This document shows, piece by piece, positions 26,118 to 35,311 of a stretch of 64,000 bases of DNA. The stretch is from NCBI GenBank assembly GCA_004554245.1, contig SFND01000003.1, positions 1 to 64,000 on the forward strand. Direction: 5' to 3'. Made by a program: the position numbers and the translations under genes. The notes under the pieces were generated by a model. It worked only from the letters and a program-made list of their open reading frames with translations, made no database searches and was not told the origin of the DNA. This DNA is from Oribacterium sp. (GTDB taxonomy: Bacteria; Bacillota_A; Clostridia; Lachnospirales; Lachnospiraceae). Position 1 is the first letter of the stretch; each line of letters begins with the position of its first letter.

Positions 26118-26993
26118 ATGGTGAACATCGATCGAATGCATGTCAAAGAGGCCTTTAAAGCCTATGTTTCAGATTATGATCTCAGCGATGTGAAGGTAAA
26201 GCTGAAGGTAGACCACACCTACCGCGTCGCTGCGATGTGCGACGCAATCACGGAAGACCTCGGACTGTCTGCGGCCGACCGGGATCTCGCCTGGCTCAGC
26301 GGTATGCTCCACGACATCGGCCGCTTCGAGCAGCTACGCCAGTACCATACCTTTCAGGACCGTCTGTCCTGCAATCATGCGATGCTGAGTGCGGATATCC
26401 TCTTCCATGACGGGAAGCTCCGTCTCTTTGTGCGCGATGCTGAGGAGGACGAGCTTGCGCTCCTCGAGAAGACGATACGTCTCCACAACGTGTACCGCCT
26501 CCCGGAGGAGCTCAGTGCACGCGAGTACCGCTTCGCCACCATCCTGCGGGATGCAGATAAAATCGACATCCTGCGCGTGAACTGCGAAACACCGCGCAGC
26601 GAGATCTATGATCTCCCGGAGGAAGCCTTCCGCACCGCGTCCATCTCCGATCAGGTCTACGATGACGTGATGCATGCGCGCAATGTCGACCGCGCGTACG
26701 CTCGCACCGCCATCGACTTCATGATCGGCCACATGGCCTTCGTCTTCGGACTCGTCTATACCGAGAGCTTCCGGCAGGTACGCGCACAGGGCTACCTCGA
26801 CGAGATGCTGCGCTTTCAGAGTGATCATCCAGACACCCGCGAAAAGCTGAAGCACATACGCCAGGCCATCGAGCAGTTCATCGAGCGCCGGCTTCTCAAT
26901 GACCGCCAGGAATACGACACCCCGATCGGAAAGGTATGTATGTCACGGGAAGAACACGAAGCCTACCTGGAAAAGCAGGAACGGTATTCCTAA
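26118..26993 (+). CDS. HD-domain hydrolase, function unknown
   Basis: 291 residues. An HD metal-phosphohydrolase domain: first ligand His in DHTYRVA (about 34), HD pair in LHDIGRFEQ (about 65), further His in CNHAML, and RDADKIDIL Asp (about 146). Families with this pattern include nucleotide and cyclic-nucleotide phosphohydrolases; which substrate applies cannot be read from sequence. GAGGGGAGG precedes the ATG. It is divergent from the sensor operon, with a 72-88 base shared intergenic region. Confidence 0.8.
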   Translation: MVNIDRMHVKEAFKAYVSDYDLSDVKVKLKVDHTYRVAAMCDAITEDLGLSAADRDLAWLSGMLHDIGRFEQLRQYHTFQDRLSCNHAMLSADILFHDGKLRLFVRDAEEDELALLEKTIRLHNVYRLPEELSAREYRFATILRDADKIDILRVNCETPRSEIYDLPEEAFRTASISDQVYDDVMHARNVDRAYARTAIDFMIGHMAFVFGLVYTESFRQVRAQGYLDEMLRFQSDHPDTREKLKHIRQAIEQFIERRLLNDRQEYDTPIGKVCMSREEHEAYLEKQERYS

Positions 26994-27009
26994 AGCGCTA
27001 TAAAAGCAC

Positions 27010-27043
27010 AAAAAAGACCACCGAGAGTTCATTCTCGATGGTC
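27010..27043 (-). terminator. Terminator of tRNA-Pro
   Basis: Minus-strand GACCATCGAGA and TCTCGGTGGTC arms followed by TTTTTT, directly after the tRNA-Pro gene. Confidence 0.85.
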
Positions 27044-27052
27044 TATCAATCG

Positions 27053-27127
27053 TCGGGGTGACAAGATTCGAACTTGCGACCCCCTGGTCCCAAACCAGGT
27101 GCTCTAGCCAAACTGAGCCACACCCCG
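27053..27127 (-). tRNA. tRNA-Pro (anticodon UGG)
   Basis: Minus-strand acceptor stem CGGGGTG with CACCCCG, anticodon loop TTTGGGA (anticodon TGG), T arm with GTTCGAATC, discriminator A. CCA not encoded. Own promoter and terminator are visible. Confidence 0.95.
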
Positions 27128-27440
27128 ATACGCTTTTCTCAAGCGACTTGTATACTATACTTAATTCAGGCAATGTTGTCAACTGATTTTTGACTTTTTT
27201 CAGTTACAGTGATTTTTAACGTGTAGCAGTTCAAGCAGGGGACCCGGAGGGAATCGTAAGAAAATCCGACAGAAAGCAGGAATCTGTTTATATTTACGCT
27301 CTTTTTTCGTAAATTGTGCTTTATTTTTATTACGAAAATGTTTGAAAACTGTATTAAAATCTTAAGAAATGTGTTATAAAAGGTTTAGAAATTTTGAGTC
27401 ACGAATTCAGTGACAGATTTCAAATTTATTTGAGAGGTAT
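27128..27440. other. Intergenic region between tRNA-Pro and the small secreted protein gene
   Basis: 313 bases. Holds the tRNA-Pro promoter leftward and an AT-rich promoter zone rightward. Near the gene a short hairpin GTCAC-GAATTCA-GTGAC (about 27396-27412) lies in the leader. Several -10-like hexamers occur (TATTAA, TATAAA) but no single promoter is clear. Confidence 0.5.
27154..27182 (-). promoter_or_regulatory. Promoter of tRNA-Pro
   Basis: Minus-strand TTGACA (27177-27182), 17-base spacer, TATAGT (27154-27159). Confidence 0.85.
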
Positions 27441-27794
27441 ATGATGATGAAGATGACAAAGAAGATTGCTGCTATGGTGATGACTGGCGCTCTGGTTGCT
27501 GCTATGTCCGTTCCTGCATTCGCTGGTGTTGCTTCCTATGACATCGGTTCCTTAAATGCAAAGAACGCTTACTCCTATGCTGCTGCTGAGTATGCAAACG
27601 CTATTCATGAGGCTGCTGTAGCTCAGGCTGCTGTTGATCCAGCTGCTCCTGTAGTTGTTGCTGCTACGGATGGCACTCAGATTGTTTACGCTAACTACTC
27701 TGAGTATGCTGCTGCTATGGCTAACCTCGCTCGTGAGGCTTTCGCTGCACAGGGCATCGACAACGCAGCTGCTTTAGGCTACGGTGTAAACTGA
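27441..27794 (+). CDS. Small secreted alanine/tyrosine-rich protein, unknown
   Basis: 117 residues. A clear signal peptide (KKIAAMVMTGALVAA, cleavage likely after AFA near residue 28) leaves about 88 mature residues, rich in Ala (over a quarter), Tyr, Asn and Val, without cysteine. Ala codons are mostly GCT/GCA, unlike the GCC/GCG-rich neighbours, as in highly expressed genes. GAGAGG lies 3-9 bases before three consecutive ATG codons, so the exact start is ambiguous. It has its own leader and terminator and no operon partner. I do not recognise a family; an abundant cell-surface or secreted structural protein is possible. Confidence 0.75.
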   Translation: MMMKMTKKIAAMVMTGALVAAMSVPAFAGVASYDIGSLNAKNAYSYAAAEYANAIHEAAVAQAAVDPAAPVVVAATDGTQIVYANYSEYAAAMANLAREAFAAQGIDNAAALGYGVN

Positions 27795-27825
27795 TCATCA
27801 GCACATACAACTGAATAAATGAACG

Positions 27826-27860
27826 AATCCCCGGACCGTATGTCGGTTCGGGGATTTTTT
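27826..27860 (+). terminator. Terminator of the small secreted protein gene
   Basis: AATCCCCGGACCG and CGGTTCGGGGATT arms followed by TTTTTT, 30 bases after the stop. Confidence 0.9.
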
Positions 27861-27864
27861 CAGC

Positions 27865-27893
27865 AAAAGAGCCACCCGTCTGACAGGTGGCTC
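27865..27893 (-). terminator. Terminator of the AEC transporter gene
   Basis: Minus-strand GAGCCACC and GGTGGCTC arms followed by TTTT, about 80 bases after the AEC stop. Confidence 0.75.
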
Positions 27894-27975
27894 TCTCACG
27901 CCACAAGCAGAATATGATTCGATGTCCGTCAGAAGTACCGCGACAGATCGTCGTACACATGTACAGCGGACGGTA

Positions 27976-28905
27976 TTACAGCAGTGTTGTGATGATATAG
28001 GCCATCACCGGCAGGGTCAGGATACTGAGCACGGTGGACAGGATGACGGCACCGGCGACCTTCTCTTCATCATAGTGGAACTGTACGGCGAAAACCGTAC
28101 TGATGGCGGCGCACGGACAGGCTTCGAGCAGCAGGACGACCTCGGAGGCCATGCCGAAGCTGATATGCAGGAAGCCATAAATCAGCAGGCATACCGCCGG
28201 AATCAGTATCAGGCGAATGCCGATGATGGCGAGAACGGCTCTGTCCCGGATCACCTTCGAAAGCTCAGAGCCTGCGAGTATCATACCGGTGATCATCATA
28301 CTGATCGGAGTGTTCAGCCCACCAATCTGTGAAATCGGCTGATGGATCAGTTCAGGTACAGGAATCTGGAAAAGATAGAGCACAAGGCCGACGACTACTG
28401 CAATCATAGCAGGAGCACGGACGATCGTGTTCACTACCTTTTTCGCGTCGGTCTGACCGGAGACTCTCGCATAGCCATAGGTCCAGATCAGGATATTGAA
28501 GACGGTGTTGTAGCTGCTGGCATACAGGAGACCTTCGTTTCCGAACAGTGCCTGAATCAGCGGGAAGCCCATGTAGCCGGCATTGGAAAAAATCATCGCA
28601 AATTCGAAAATCGCCCGATTATCCTTTCCCATTCGTCGTGCGGCCAGCACAGCGATGACGAGACCGATCATAATCAGAATAAAGGAATGGATAAACGCCA
28701 GGACGATCCCGTGAAAAACCTCTGCATCAAATTCTGCGATATAGGAATTCACGAGCATGCAGGGTACGACGATCGATACCAGCAGACTGGAGAAGTGATG
28801 TCGCGCTTCCGGTGTCAGTACCTTCGCTTTGATCGCGAAATATCCTGTCATAATCAGCATAAAAAAGACGACGACCTGGCGGGCCGAGATGAGTGCAAGT
28901 TCCAT
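27976..28905 (-). CDS. AEC family transporter (auxin efflux carrier-like permease)
   Basis: 309 residues from the ATG at 28905 (GAGGAA upstream). About ten membrane segments in two halves, typical of the AEC/BASS-type fold; family members move small organic acids such as malate. SNAGYMGFPL (about 118-127) is the conserved motif of the family. Substrate unknown. A large hairpin with a T run lies just before its ribosome binding site. Confidence 0.85.
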   Translation of the reverse strand: MELALISARQVVVFFMLIMTGYFAIKAKVLTPEARHHFSSLLVSIVVPCMLVNSYIAEFDAEVFHGIVLAFIHSFILIMIGLVIAVLAARRMGKDNRAIFEFAMIFSNAGYMGFPLIQALFGNEGLLYASSYNTVFNILIWTYGYARVSGQTDAKKVVNTIVRAPAMIAVVVGLVLYLFQIPVPELIHQPISQIGGLNTPISMMITGMILAGSELSKVIRDRAVLAIIGIRLILIPAVCLLIYGFLHISFGMASEVVLLLEACPCAAISTVFAVQFHYDEEKVAGAVILSTVLSILTLPVMAYIITTLL

Positions 28906-28924
28906 GCGGGTTCCTCTTCGGTAC

Positions 28925-29004
28925 AAAAAAGGTGGCTGACACATATCCATCGCGGTCAGGACGGTTTGTCCTGCAGCCGACATCAGAGGATATGTGTGCC
29001 ACCT
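28925..29004 (-). terminator. Large branched hairpin with T run before the AEC gene
   Basis: Minus-strand outer arms (28988-29003 and 28931-28948) match over GGTGGC and ACACATATCC, with an inner stem CAGGAC/GTCCTG, followed by TTTTTT. It starts about 20 bases after the preceding gene's stop and ends about 20 bases before the AEC start, so it is either that gene's terminator or an AEC attenuator. Confidence 0.7.
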
Positions 29005-29024
29005 GTGAATGATATGATGACTGC

Positions 29025-30464
29025 TTACGCCGCTGTAATCGAGAGCGTATCGCCACTGACTGTCGCATCGGCACCTGTTTCCTGTGCCGTGGTAGCACTT
29101 ACATGATACATCGCCTGTGCACTTGAATCAAGGAAGACTGTTTCATGGCTTCCGTTTTCTGTGTTTTTTTCACTTCCTTCACCGAAGAAGTTCCTCAGCA
29201 TCGGACGAAGCATGGCCTCCTCCACCCCCAGTGCGGACGTGTCCACCGTGATCTGCTTCACACGTTCCGGCGTGGTCGCCACGTGTACCTCGACGGCGAC
29301 CGGCGCATCCTGCTGCAGGATGTACAGCGCGGCGGTATAGATTTCGCAGCCGTCTGCATCACTTTTTCCGGTATCCGTCAGGCGTGTGCCGAGCTGCTGC
29401 TCGATCGCCGGGATCCCTGTGCCGGCTGGCCATGCATCCACCTGCGGCTGGAAGGCACCTGCAGCACGGACGTCCATCGGCGTCGCCTCCACTTCTGTTC
29501 GGAAGCGGCCACTCTTCTCCCGCATCAGCCCCTGCACGGTATCCCCGACGATGGCCGCTGCCTTCGCGAGCTCCTCCATCTCCGGAGCATCGCCCTCATC
29601 CTTCGATGACGGAACGCGGTTTCCTGTCTGTTCACTTTCGCCACGCTTCGGTTCAGTGCCGGCACTTTCCGTGTTTCTGTCTTCACGAGAGGCATCCGCG
29701 CCACCCTCCTGCAGGAGCATCGCCGCCGGGATGCCATCCATGCTGAACGCCGTATGATCCGACAGCTTATCCACGCGCATCGTCGCCTTCTGCCCGCTCA
29801 TCCGCTTCACAGATTTCACGAGCCGGTCCGTGAGTGGATTTTCATGGCCGTTGCTCACGGCGATTTGAAAGGCGCCGGCGTCTGTATGGCCAATGTCGCC
29901 GACCTGGATGTCGGCGACCACCCGTGCCTTCTCTTCGTCCGGGAGGCTCTCGAGGTAGTTTCGTGCCCCCGTCTGCACATCCGCTTCTCCGTTAAATGCG
30001 ATATAACGAAGCTCGACGGCACTCTTCTGTTTCTGTGTCTGCTCTGAAACGGCCTTCAGCACCGCAAGTCCAGCCGCGTTCGGCGCACCCTCCGGTGTAT
30101 AGAGCGCTGTGGACAGCACCACGATGTCCGCAGCGACCGGATCTGTAGCGCCCTGCTGGATCGCGAGGAGCGTATAGCCGTCGCCCGTCTCCGGGATCGC
30201 ATCGGCTTCGCTCTGGTAAGCCGTCGTCACGGCCTTTTTATAGTCCGAGGCATCGAGGCGAAGCTGATGATAGACGATGCGCGGTGCGAGCAGGCTGATA
30301 CCGAGGAGGAGCGCCCGCACCCCATCGCGCCGGGCCTTCGTATCCTTATAGAGGACGGCATGCAGGAACTGCATCGCCGCGAAAATCAGCACCAGTACGC
30401 CGATGACATAGATAAACAGAAACACGAGATCCAGCGGATCCCGTAGCATGTAGGCAATCTTCAT
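29025..30464 (-). CDS. Membrane-anchored M28 peptidase-like protein with lost metal ligands
   Basis: 479 residues from the ATG at 30464. One or two N-terminal membrane segments (about 14-37 and 50-65) anchor an extracellular domain resembling M28 aminopeptidases (about 95-260) and an acidic/Ser linker plus C-terminal domain. Where active M28 enzymes have H-x-D it has S-T-A-L-Y-T (118-123); the GANDNASG metal loop reads EGAPNAAG (125-132), and only one Glu remains in FNGEAD. SDHTAF keeps its His. It is probably catalytically inactive or binds peptides; that conclusion is inference. Confidence 0.7.
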   Translation of the reverse strand: MKIAYMLRDPLDLVFLFIYVIGVLVLIFAAMQFLHAVLYKDTKARRDGVRALLLGISLLAPRIVYHQLRLDASDYKKAVTTAYQSEADAIPETGDGYTLLAIQQGATDPVAADIVVLSTALYTPEGAPNAAGLAVLKAVSEQTQKQKSAVELRYIAFNGEADVQTGARNYLESLPDEEKARVVADIQVGDIGHTDAGAFQIAVSNGHENPLTDRLVKSVKRMSGQKATMRVDKLSDHTAFSMDGIPAAMLLQEGGADASREDRNTESAGTEPKRGESEQTGNRVPSSKDEGDAPEMEELAKAAAIVGDTVQGLMREKSGRFRTEVEATPMDVRAAGAFQPQVDAWPAGTGIPAIEQQLGTRLTDTGKSDADGCEIYTAALYILQQDAPVAVEVHVATTPERVKQITVDTSALGVEEAMLRPMLRNFFGEGSEKNTENGSHETVFLDSSAQAMYHVSATTAQETGADATVSGDTLSITAA

Positions 30465-30512
30465 AAAACCTGTCTTTCCCTTATGGTGCCCTGAGGGGCG
30501 TTTCATCGGACG

Positions 30513-30557
30513 TAAAAGCCCTTGCCGTCCGGACGCGTCCGTCGGCAAAGGCTTTTA
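30513..30557 (-). terminator. Terminator after the 76-residue protein gene
   Basis: Minus-strand AAAGCCTTTGCCG and CGGCAAGGGCTTTT arms (one mismatch), with inner complementary ACGGACGCGTCCG, ending in TTTT, just after the small gene and before the M28-like gene. Confidence 0.75.
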
Positions 30558-30571
30558 CCGTCGATCATTCA

Positions 30572-30802
30572 TTACTTCTGCATGTTCTTCAGAGCTTCCA
30601 CCATCTCGACGTCGTCCTGCAGGACGCGGAAATTCGTGGTCACCGGATGCTCACCCGGCTTCGTGATCGTGATCTCGATCACTGAGCCCTCCGGGATCCC
30701 GGTCGAGACAAAATGCTGGACATAGGAGACCACCTTCGGGTGATCTGCCTGGAACTTCTTGAAAAGGCCTGCGACCTTCATCATCGCTGCTGGATTCATC
30801 AT
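30572..30802 (-). CDS. Small conserved-looking hypothetical protein
   Basis: 76 residues from the ATG at 30802, which has GGAGGA 7 bases upstream; an earlier in-frame ATG at 30823 lacks a site. No membrane segment or signal. Predicted text alternates charged and hydrophobic residues with a central G-S-V-I-E-I-T-I-T-K-P beta-like stretch and a helical end (V-E-M-V-E-A-L-K-N). It follows the kinase gene by 24 bases, so it is likely the last gene of the two-component operon. Function unknown. Confidence 0.7.
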   Translation of the reverse strand: MMNPAAMMKVAGLFKKFQADHPKVVSYVQHFVSTGIPEGSVIEITITKPGEHPVTTNFRVLQDDVEMVEALKNMQK

Positions 30803-30826
30803 CTGTTTTTCCTCCGTTATCATTTT

Positions 30827-32392
30827 TTAATTATAGCTTTTCTTCTCGGAATCGAGCGTGAACCAGAAATCCACACCGGTCCGTGTATTCTTCACACCGC
30901 ACTTCTGGTGGTGGGAATCCATGATAGCCTTGACGATACTGAGGCCGAGGCCACTGCCGCCATAGGAGCGGGTATGCGCCTTGTCCACCTTGAAGAACTT
31001 CTCCCAGATCTGCTGCAGGTCCTCCTCCGGAATCGGCTTGCCGGTGTTTGACACATGGATGGAAACCGTGCCATTCAGCGCCTTTTCGGAAAACAGGCTG
31101 ATATTGTTCGGTTCCTGCAGATGGTTGAGCGCGTTGTTGAGGTAATTTGTGATGACCTCCTCGATTTTAAATTCATCTGCCCATACCATCGTGCCTTCCG
31201 GAATATCGATTTCAACATGTGCATCCTTCTGACGAATCAGAATCTCCGATTTCGTCACGACGCCATGGACGACTTTTGAGATATCGAAGAGTGAAAAATC
31301 CGGCAGGTCTTTTCCCTGCTCGATGGAGCTCAGGTTCATAAGCTCATGCACCATGACATTCATACGCTTCGCTTCATCCACGATGACACCACAGTAGTAT
31401 TCCCGTGCCGCCGGATCGTCCGCAAGTCCCTCATTGAGTCCCTCCGCGTAGCCCTGGATCAGCGCGATCGGTGTCTTCAGCTCGTGGGAGACATTGGCGA
31501 TAAACTCCTGCTGGCGCGCCGCGATCTTCGTTTTGTTCTGAACATCCGACTGTAGTTCGTTATTTGCAGTTTTGAGCTCAGCGATGGCGCTCTCCAGTTT
31601 ATCAGACATCACATTCATAGAATTACCGAGTACACCGATTTCATCACAGCGGCAGCCGGTATAACGTGTTGTGAAGTCCAGTCTCGACATCTTCTCACTT
31701 AGGCTGGCGATCTCGTTGATCGGCTTTGAGATTTCACGACTCATGAAGTAAACGATGATGGAGCCGATCACCATCGCACAGATGCCGATGATCAGGAGGA
31801 AACGGTTAAAGAAGGATACCGACTCGCGCAGGCTGGAAATCGGCATCGACATAATAAATGTTGTCGTATTATCCGAAAAGTATCCCCAGCTCTCTATGTA
31901 GAGGTTTCCACTGTTCTGGTCGCGGTTCCGCTCGATGATATAATTATCAAAGCTCGCAAGGATCTTTCCCTTCTCACCGAAACGGTTTCCGAAAATATAC
32001 CGATTCAGCTTCTGGGACTGACGATTCAAATCGCCGAAGGTCGAGAATACCCGATCCGTCTGCGTGTCAATGATGATGACGCTGACATTACTCGTCTCTG
32101 AGAGTGACTTCAGATACGTTGTCGCCGGTGTTTCTGTTTGAGGATTCGAGGTATCGTAGTTGCTCGGAAACAGCTGACCGACGCGGTCGTCTGTATCCGT
32201 GCTGCTTCCCAGCATTGCATCGAGGGTCGAGTAGGCGTTCTCCAGGGTGCTGACCTTCTGCATCGTGTAGGAGCCTTCCAAAAAGAAGGAATTTGCCATC
32301 AGAATGGCGATGAGCAGCACTGCGATGAGACCCATAAAAATACCGGTGAAGCGCCATTTGATACTGCTTTTAAAACGATTCTGCTTTTTCAT
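30827..32392 (-). CDS. Sensor histidine kinase (OmpR-partner type)
   Basis: 521 residues. Membrane segments at about 14-36 and 196-216 flank an extracellular sensor domain; HAMP follows, then HisKA with phosphoacceptor His in NVSHELKTPIALIQG and an HATPase with GGSGLGLSIVKAI. Its start overlaps the response regulator stop by 4 bases (32389-32392), so the pair is co-translated. Signal sensed is unknown. Confidence 0.93.
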   Translation of the reverse strand: MKKQNRFKSSIKWRFTGIFMGLIAVLLIAILMANSFFLEGSYTMQKVSTLENAYSTLDAMLGSSTDTDDRVGQLFPSNYDTSNPQTETPATTYLKSLSETSNVSVIIIDTQTDRVFSTFGDLNRQSQKLNRYIFGNRFGEKGKILASFDNYIIERNRDQNSGNLYIESWGYFSDNTTTFIMSMPISSLRESVSFFNRFLLIIGICAMVIGSIIVYFMSREISKPINEIASLSEKMSRLDFTTRYTGCRCDEIGVLGNSMNVMSDKLESAIAELKTANNELQSDVQNKTKIAARQQEFIANVSHELKTPIALIQGYAEGLNEGLADDPAAREYYCGVIVDEAKRMNVMVHELMNLSSIEQGKDLPDFSLFDISKVVHGVVTKSEILIRQKDAHVEIDIPEGTMVWADEFKIEEVITNYLNNALNHLQEPNNISLFSEKALNGTVSIHVSNTGKPIPEEDLQQIWEKFFKVDKAHTRSYGGSGLGLSIVKAIMDSHHQKCGVKNTRTGVDFWFTLDSEKKSYN

Positions 32393-33072
32393 GCCTTCTC
32401 TTCCACTTCGAACTTATAGCCCATGCCCCAGACGGTCTTGATATAATCACCCTTCGTACCCATCTTCGCACGCAGCTTCTTCACATGCGTGTCGATCGTC
32501 CGGGCATCTCCGAAGTAATCATAGTTCCAGACGTTATTGAGAATCTTTTCGCGGGACAGCGCGATGCCCTTGTTTTCGATGAAGTAGAGCAGAAGCTCAT
32601 ACTCCTTGAAGCTGAGCTCGATTTCCTTTCCATCGATCTTCACGGAGTGTGCCGACTTATCGACCTCGATACCGCCGACACGTACGACCTCATCCTGGTT
32701 CACGCCGGAGCGGCGAAGGATCGCCTCAACACGGGCCACCAGGATCTTCGGTGAAAACGGCTTCGAGATATACTCATCGGCACCGTACTCGAAGCCCTTC
32801 AGCTCGTCCGTCTCCTCCGTGCGCGCCGTCAGCATGATGACCGGCACCTTACTGTGCTCCCGCACAGTTTTCAGCACCTCCCAGCCATCCATCTTCGGCA
32901 TCATCACATCGAGGATGATGAGTGCGATCTCCTTATCTGCGAAAAAGACGTCGATCGCTTCCTCGCCGTCACCGGCCTCCACGGTCTCATAGCCCTTGAT
33001 CTTCAGGAAATCGGAAATCAGCTTCCGCATCCGCTCTTCATCATCGACGACCAGTACTTTTAATCTATCCAT
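32389..33072 (-). CDS. Response regulator, OmpR/PhoB family
   Basis: 227 residues from the ATG at 33072 (GAGGTAGGAAG upstream). Receiver with VVDDEER, phosphoacceptor Asp in ILDVMMPKMDGW and YISKPF lysine; C-terminal winged helix with R-T-I-D-T-H-V-K-K-L-R. Cognate of the overlapping kinase gene. Target genes are not evident in the window. Confidence 0.94.
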   Translation of the reverse strand: MDRLKVLVVDDEERMRKLISDFLKIKGYETVEAGDGEEAIDVFFADKEIALIILDVMMPKMDGWEVLKTVREHSKVPVIMLTARTEETDELKGFEYGADEYISKPFSPKILVARVEAILRRSGVNQDEVVRVGGIEVDKSAHSVKIDGKEIELSFKEYELLLYFIENKGIALSREKILNNVWNYDYFGDARTIDTHVKKLRAKMGTKGDYIKTVWGMGYKFEVEEKA

Positions 33073-33169
33073 CTTCCTACCTCTTACTATTTCATGCACG
33101 CGTATTCTGCTCCTTCGGCGCGCTCATCCGCCTCAGGGATCGTGATGCCGGTGATGCTTCCGCCATGGT

Positions 33170-35161
33170 TCAGCTCCTTCGTCTCCGGAAAATCTCCGGA
33201 AGCGAGCGCACCCAGCCATCGTGCTTCGGCTTCACATCCGACAGCCCGTCCAGCAGAAAGCGGCTCGGGCTGCATTTTTTAGCATAGCGACTCTCTGTGA
33301 AATAAATGTGAAGTTCTTTCTTCGCCCGCGTACAGGCGACATAAAAGGCCCGTCGCTCCTCCTCGATCTGCGCCGCCGTGACCGCCTTCGTATACGGTGT
33401 CACGCCCTCCGTCGCGTCGATGATATGGACGATATCGAACTCGAGCCCCTTACTACCATGGAAGGTCATGAGCCGTATACCTCGCCCCGCCTCGTTTCGG
33501 GCAGCTGCCCGCTTCAGCTCCTCCCCGTAGTTCTCCGCATAGCTGAGCCACTTCCGCTTATCCGGCTCCTGCCGCGCGGACAGCTCCAGCGCATCCATTA
33601 TAGCATGAACGCCGTCCAGCTCCGTATGATTTTCGCGGGCACGATCCTCCAGGTAGCTGATATACCCCACGCGCAGGCCAATGTAGATGACCGCAGCTTC
33701 GGATGGCAGGGCACGGATGGCCTTTAAATCCTCTACGAAGCGGTCGAGAATCACGTCCATCCCGCGCTTATCGCGGTAGTAGCGCCGGAGCTTCTCGAAA
33801 TCCATCGCCCGATCCCGGACGGCCTCCCGCGAGATATAGCGGTTCGGCTTATTCATGATGCGGAGGAAGTCCCGGCGGGTGCCCATGCCGAGGGCGAGCC
33901 GGATATAGGCGAGGATGTCCTGCGCCACCGTACTGTCATAGAGATTTTTCGTATGATCTCGCGTTGTATACGGAAGCTGCAGCCGTACAAATTCGGAGAT
34001 CAGCGGACGCGCCAGGGTCTGGGTACGGAACAGAACGGCGATCCGCTCCGGTGGGATCCCGCGCGCGAGCTCCTCCCGGATGTTCTTCAGCACGAGCGCA
34101 TACTCCTGCAGCGTGTCGGGCGCCTGATAACGCAGTGCGCGTCCACCCGGCCCCTGTACGGCTGTGATTTCCTTCGGGAAGCGATGTTCGTTCCGGGCGA
34201 TGACCTGCGCCGAAAATGTGACGATTTCCTCGTGCGAACGGTAGTTATTGGAGAGTGTGATGCGTGCCGCACCTGGATAATCGCGCTCGAAGCCGAGCAT
34301 GATGCCGGGATCCGAGCCCCGGAAGGCGTAGATCGACTGGTCGTCATCCCCGACGATGAAGAGATTGTTTTCCGGCAGGGCAAGCATGCGCACGATTTCA
34401 TACTGAAGAGGCGAAATATCCTGGAACTCATCGACCATGACATAGTGGTACTTCTCCTGCCAGCGACGAAGCTCCGCCGGCTCGTCGCGGAAGAGCTGAC
34501 GACAGCGAAGGAGCATATCATCGAAGTCCACGAGGCGCTGCTGCCCCAGGCTCTCCTGGTAACGCAGCATGAGGGCCGTGAACTGCTCGTTCGAAAGCAG
34601 GTTCGAATCAAATTCCGAGAGCAGCTTTCCGCTCCCCTTGAAACGCGAGATCTCGCCGATCAGAAGACGCAGAAAGTCCTGATCATAGCTGCAGTCGATA
34701 CCGATGGCCTCCGCGATTTCACGCAGCATCTGCGACTGCGTCCGTTCGCTCAGGATGTTTTTATACGAAAAGTGATAGCGGATGCGGAGGATGAAGAAAA
34801 AGATCGAGTGGAAGGTGCCGAAGTTCACCTGGCCGCCGGCATCGCACAGGCTGCCCGGGAGGCGCGCATCCTCAGCGGACGAAAAAGCCGGACGATGCCC
34901 GGCTTCTGCTTCGTAGGCGTCCCCCAGCCGCTGCTTCAGCTGCTCCTCGAGGTAGAGCTTCCGAAAGCGGCTCTCCATCTCGAGGGCCGCGGCCTTCGTG
35001 AAGGTGATGACGAGGATGTCCTCCGGGCGCACGCCGCTCCGGATCAGCTGCAGGATGCGGTGCGTGATCACCGTCGTTTTCCCGGAGCCTGGTCCGGCCA
35101 GCACCATCGCCGGCCCGTCTCTGTGTTCGATTGCCCGTTTCTGATCGATAGAAAAACCCAT
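33170..35161 (-). CDS. UvrD/PcrA-family ATP-dependent DNA helicase
   Basis: 663 residues, superfamily 1A. Walker A AGPGSGKTT (about 22-30), DEXX box VDEFQDIS, GDDDQSIYAFRGS, YRS and the C-terminal motif TFHGSKGLEFD-type and VACTRAKKEL are in order. It is shorter than housekeeping PcrA (about 730-770), so it may be an accessory paralogue. The ribosome binding site is weak: GGAG lies about 29 bases before the ATG. A 150-base region with several small palindromes separates it from gltX, none ending in a T run. Confidence 0.9.
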   Translation of the reverse strand: MGFSIDQKRAIEHRDGPAMVLAGPGSGKTTVITHRILQLIRSGVRPEDILVITFTKAAALEMESRFRKLYLEEQLKQRLGDAYEAEAGHRPAFSSAEDARLPGSLCDAGGQVNFGTFHSIFFFILRIRYHFSYKNILSERTQSQMLREIAEAIGIDCSYDQDFLRLLIGEISRFKGSGKLLSEFDSNLLSNEQFTALMLRYQESLGQQRLVDFDDMLLRCRQLFRDEPAELRRWQEKYHYVMVDEFQDISPLQYEIVRMLALPENNLFIVGDDDQSIYAFRGSDPGIMLGFERDYPGAARITLSNNYRSHEEIVTFSAQVIARNEHRFPKEITAVQGPGGRALRYQAPDTLQEYALVLKNIREELARGIPPERIAVLFRTQTLARPLISEFVRLQLPYTTRDHTKNLYDSTVAQDILAYIRLALGMGTRRDFLRIMNKPNRYISREAVRDRAMDFEKLRRYYRDKRGMDVILDRFVEDLKAIRALPSEAAVIYIGLRVGYISYLEDRARENHTELDGVHAIMDALELSARQEPDKRKWLSYAENYGEELKRAAARNEAGRGIRLMTFHGSKGLEFDIVHIIDATEGVTPYTKAVTAAQIEEERRAFYVACTRAKKELHIYFTESRYAKKCSPSRFLLDGLSDVKPKHDGWVRSLPEIFRRRRS

Positions 35162-35311
35162 GGCAGTATTCTACCATGGGTTTCTGAAATCTCCTATAGT
35201 CGTCCAAGCGACCATATTTTCTGCAGCTATATGTGGATGCGATACGCATATCAGCGTATGCAGCGGACACATCTGCCGCACGTGTCGCTCCGATATATGG
35301 AGCGATATGTC

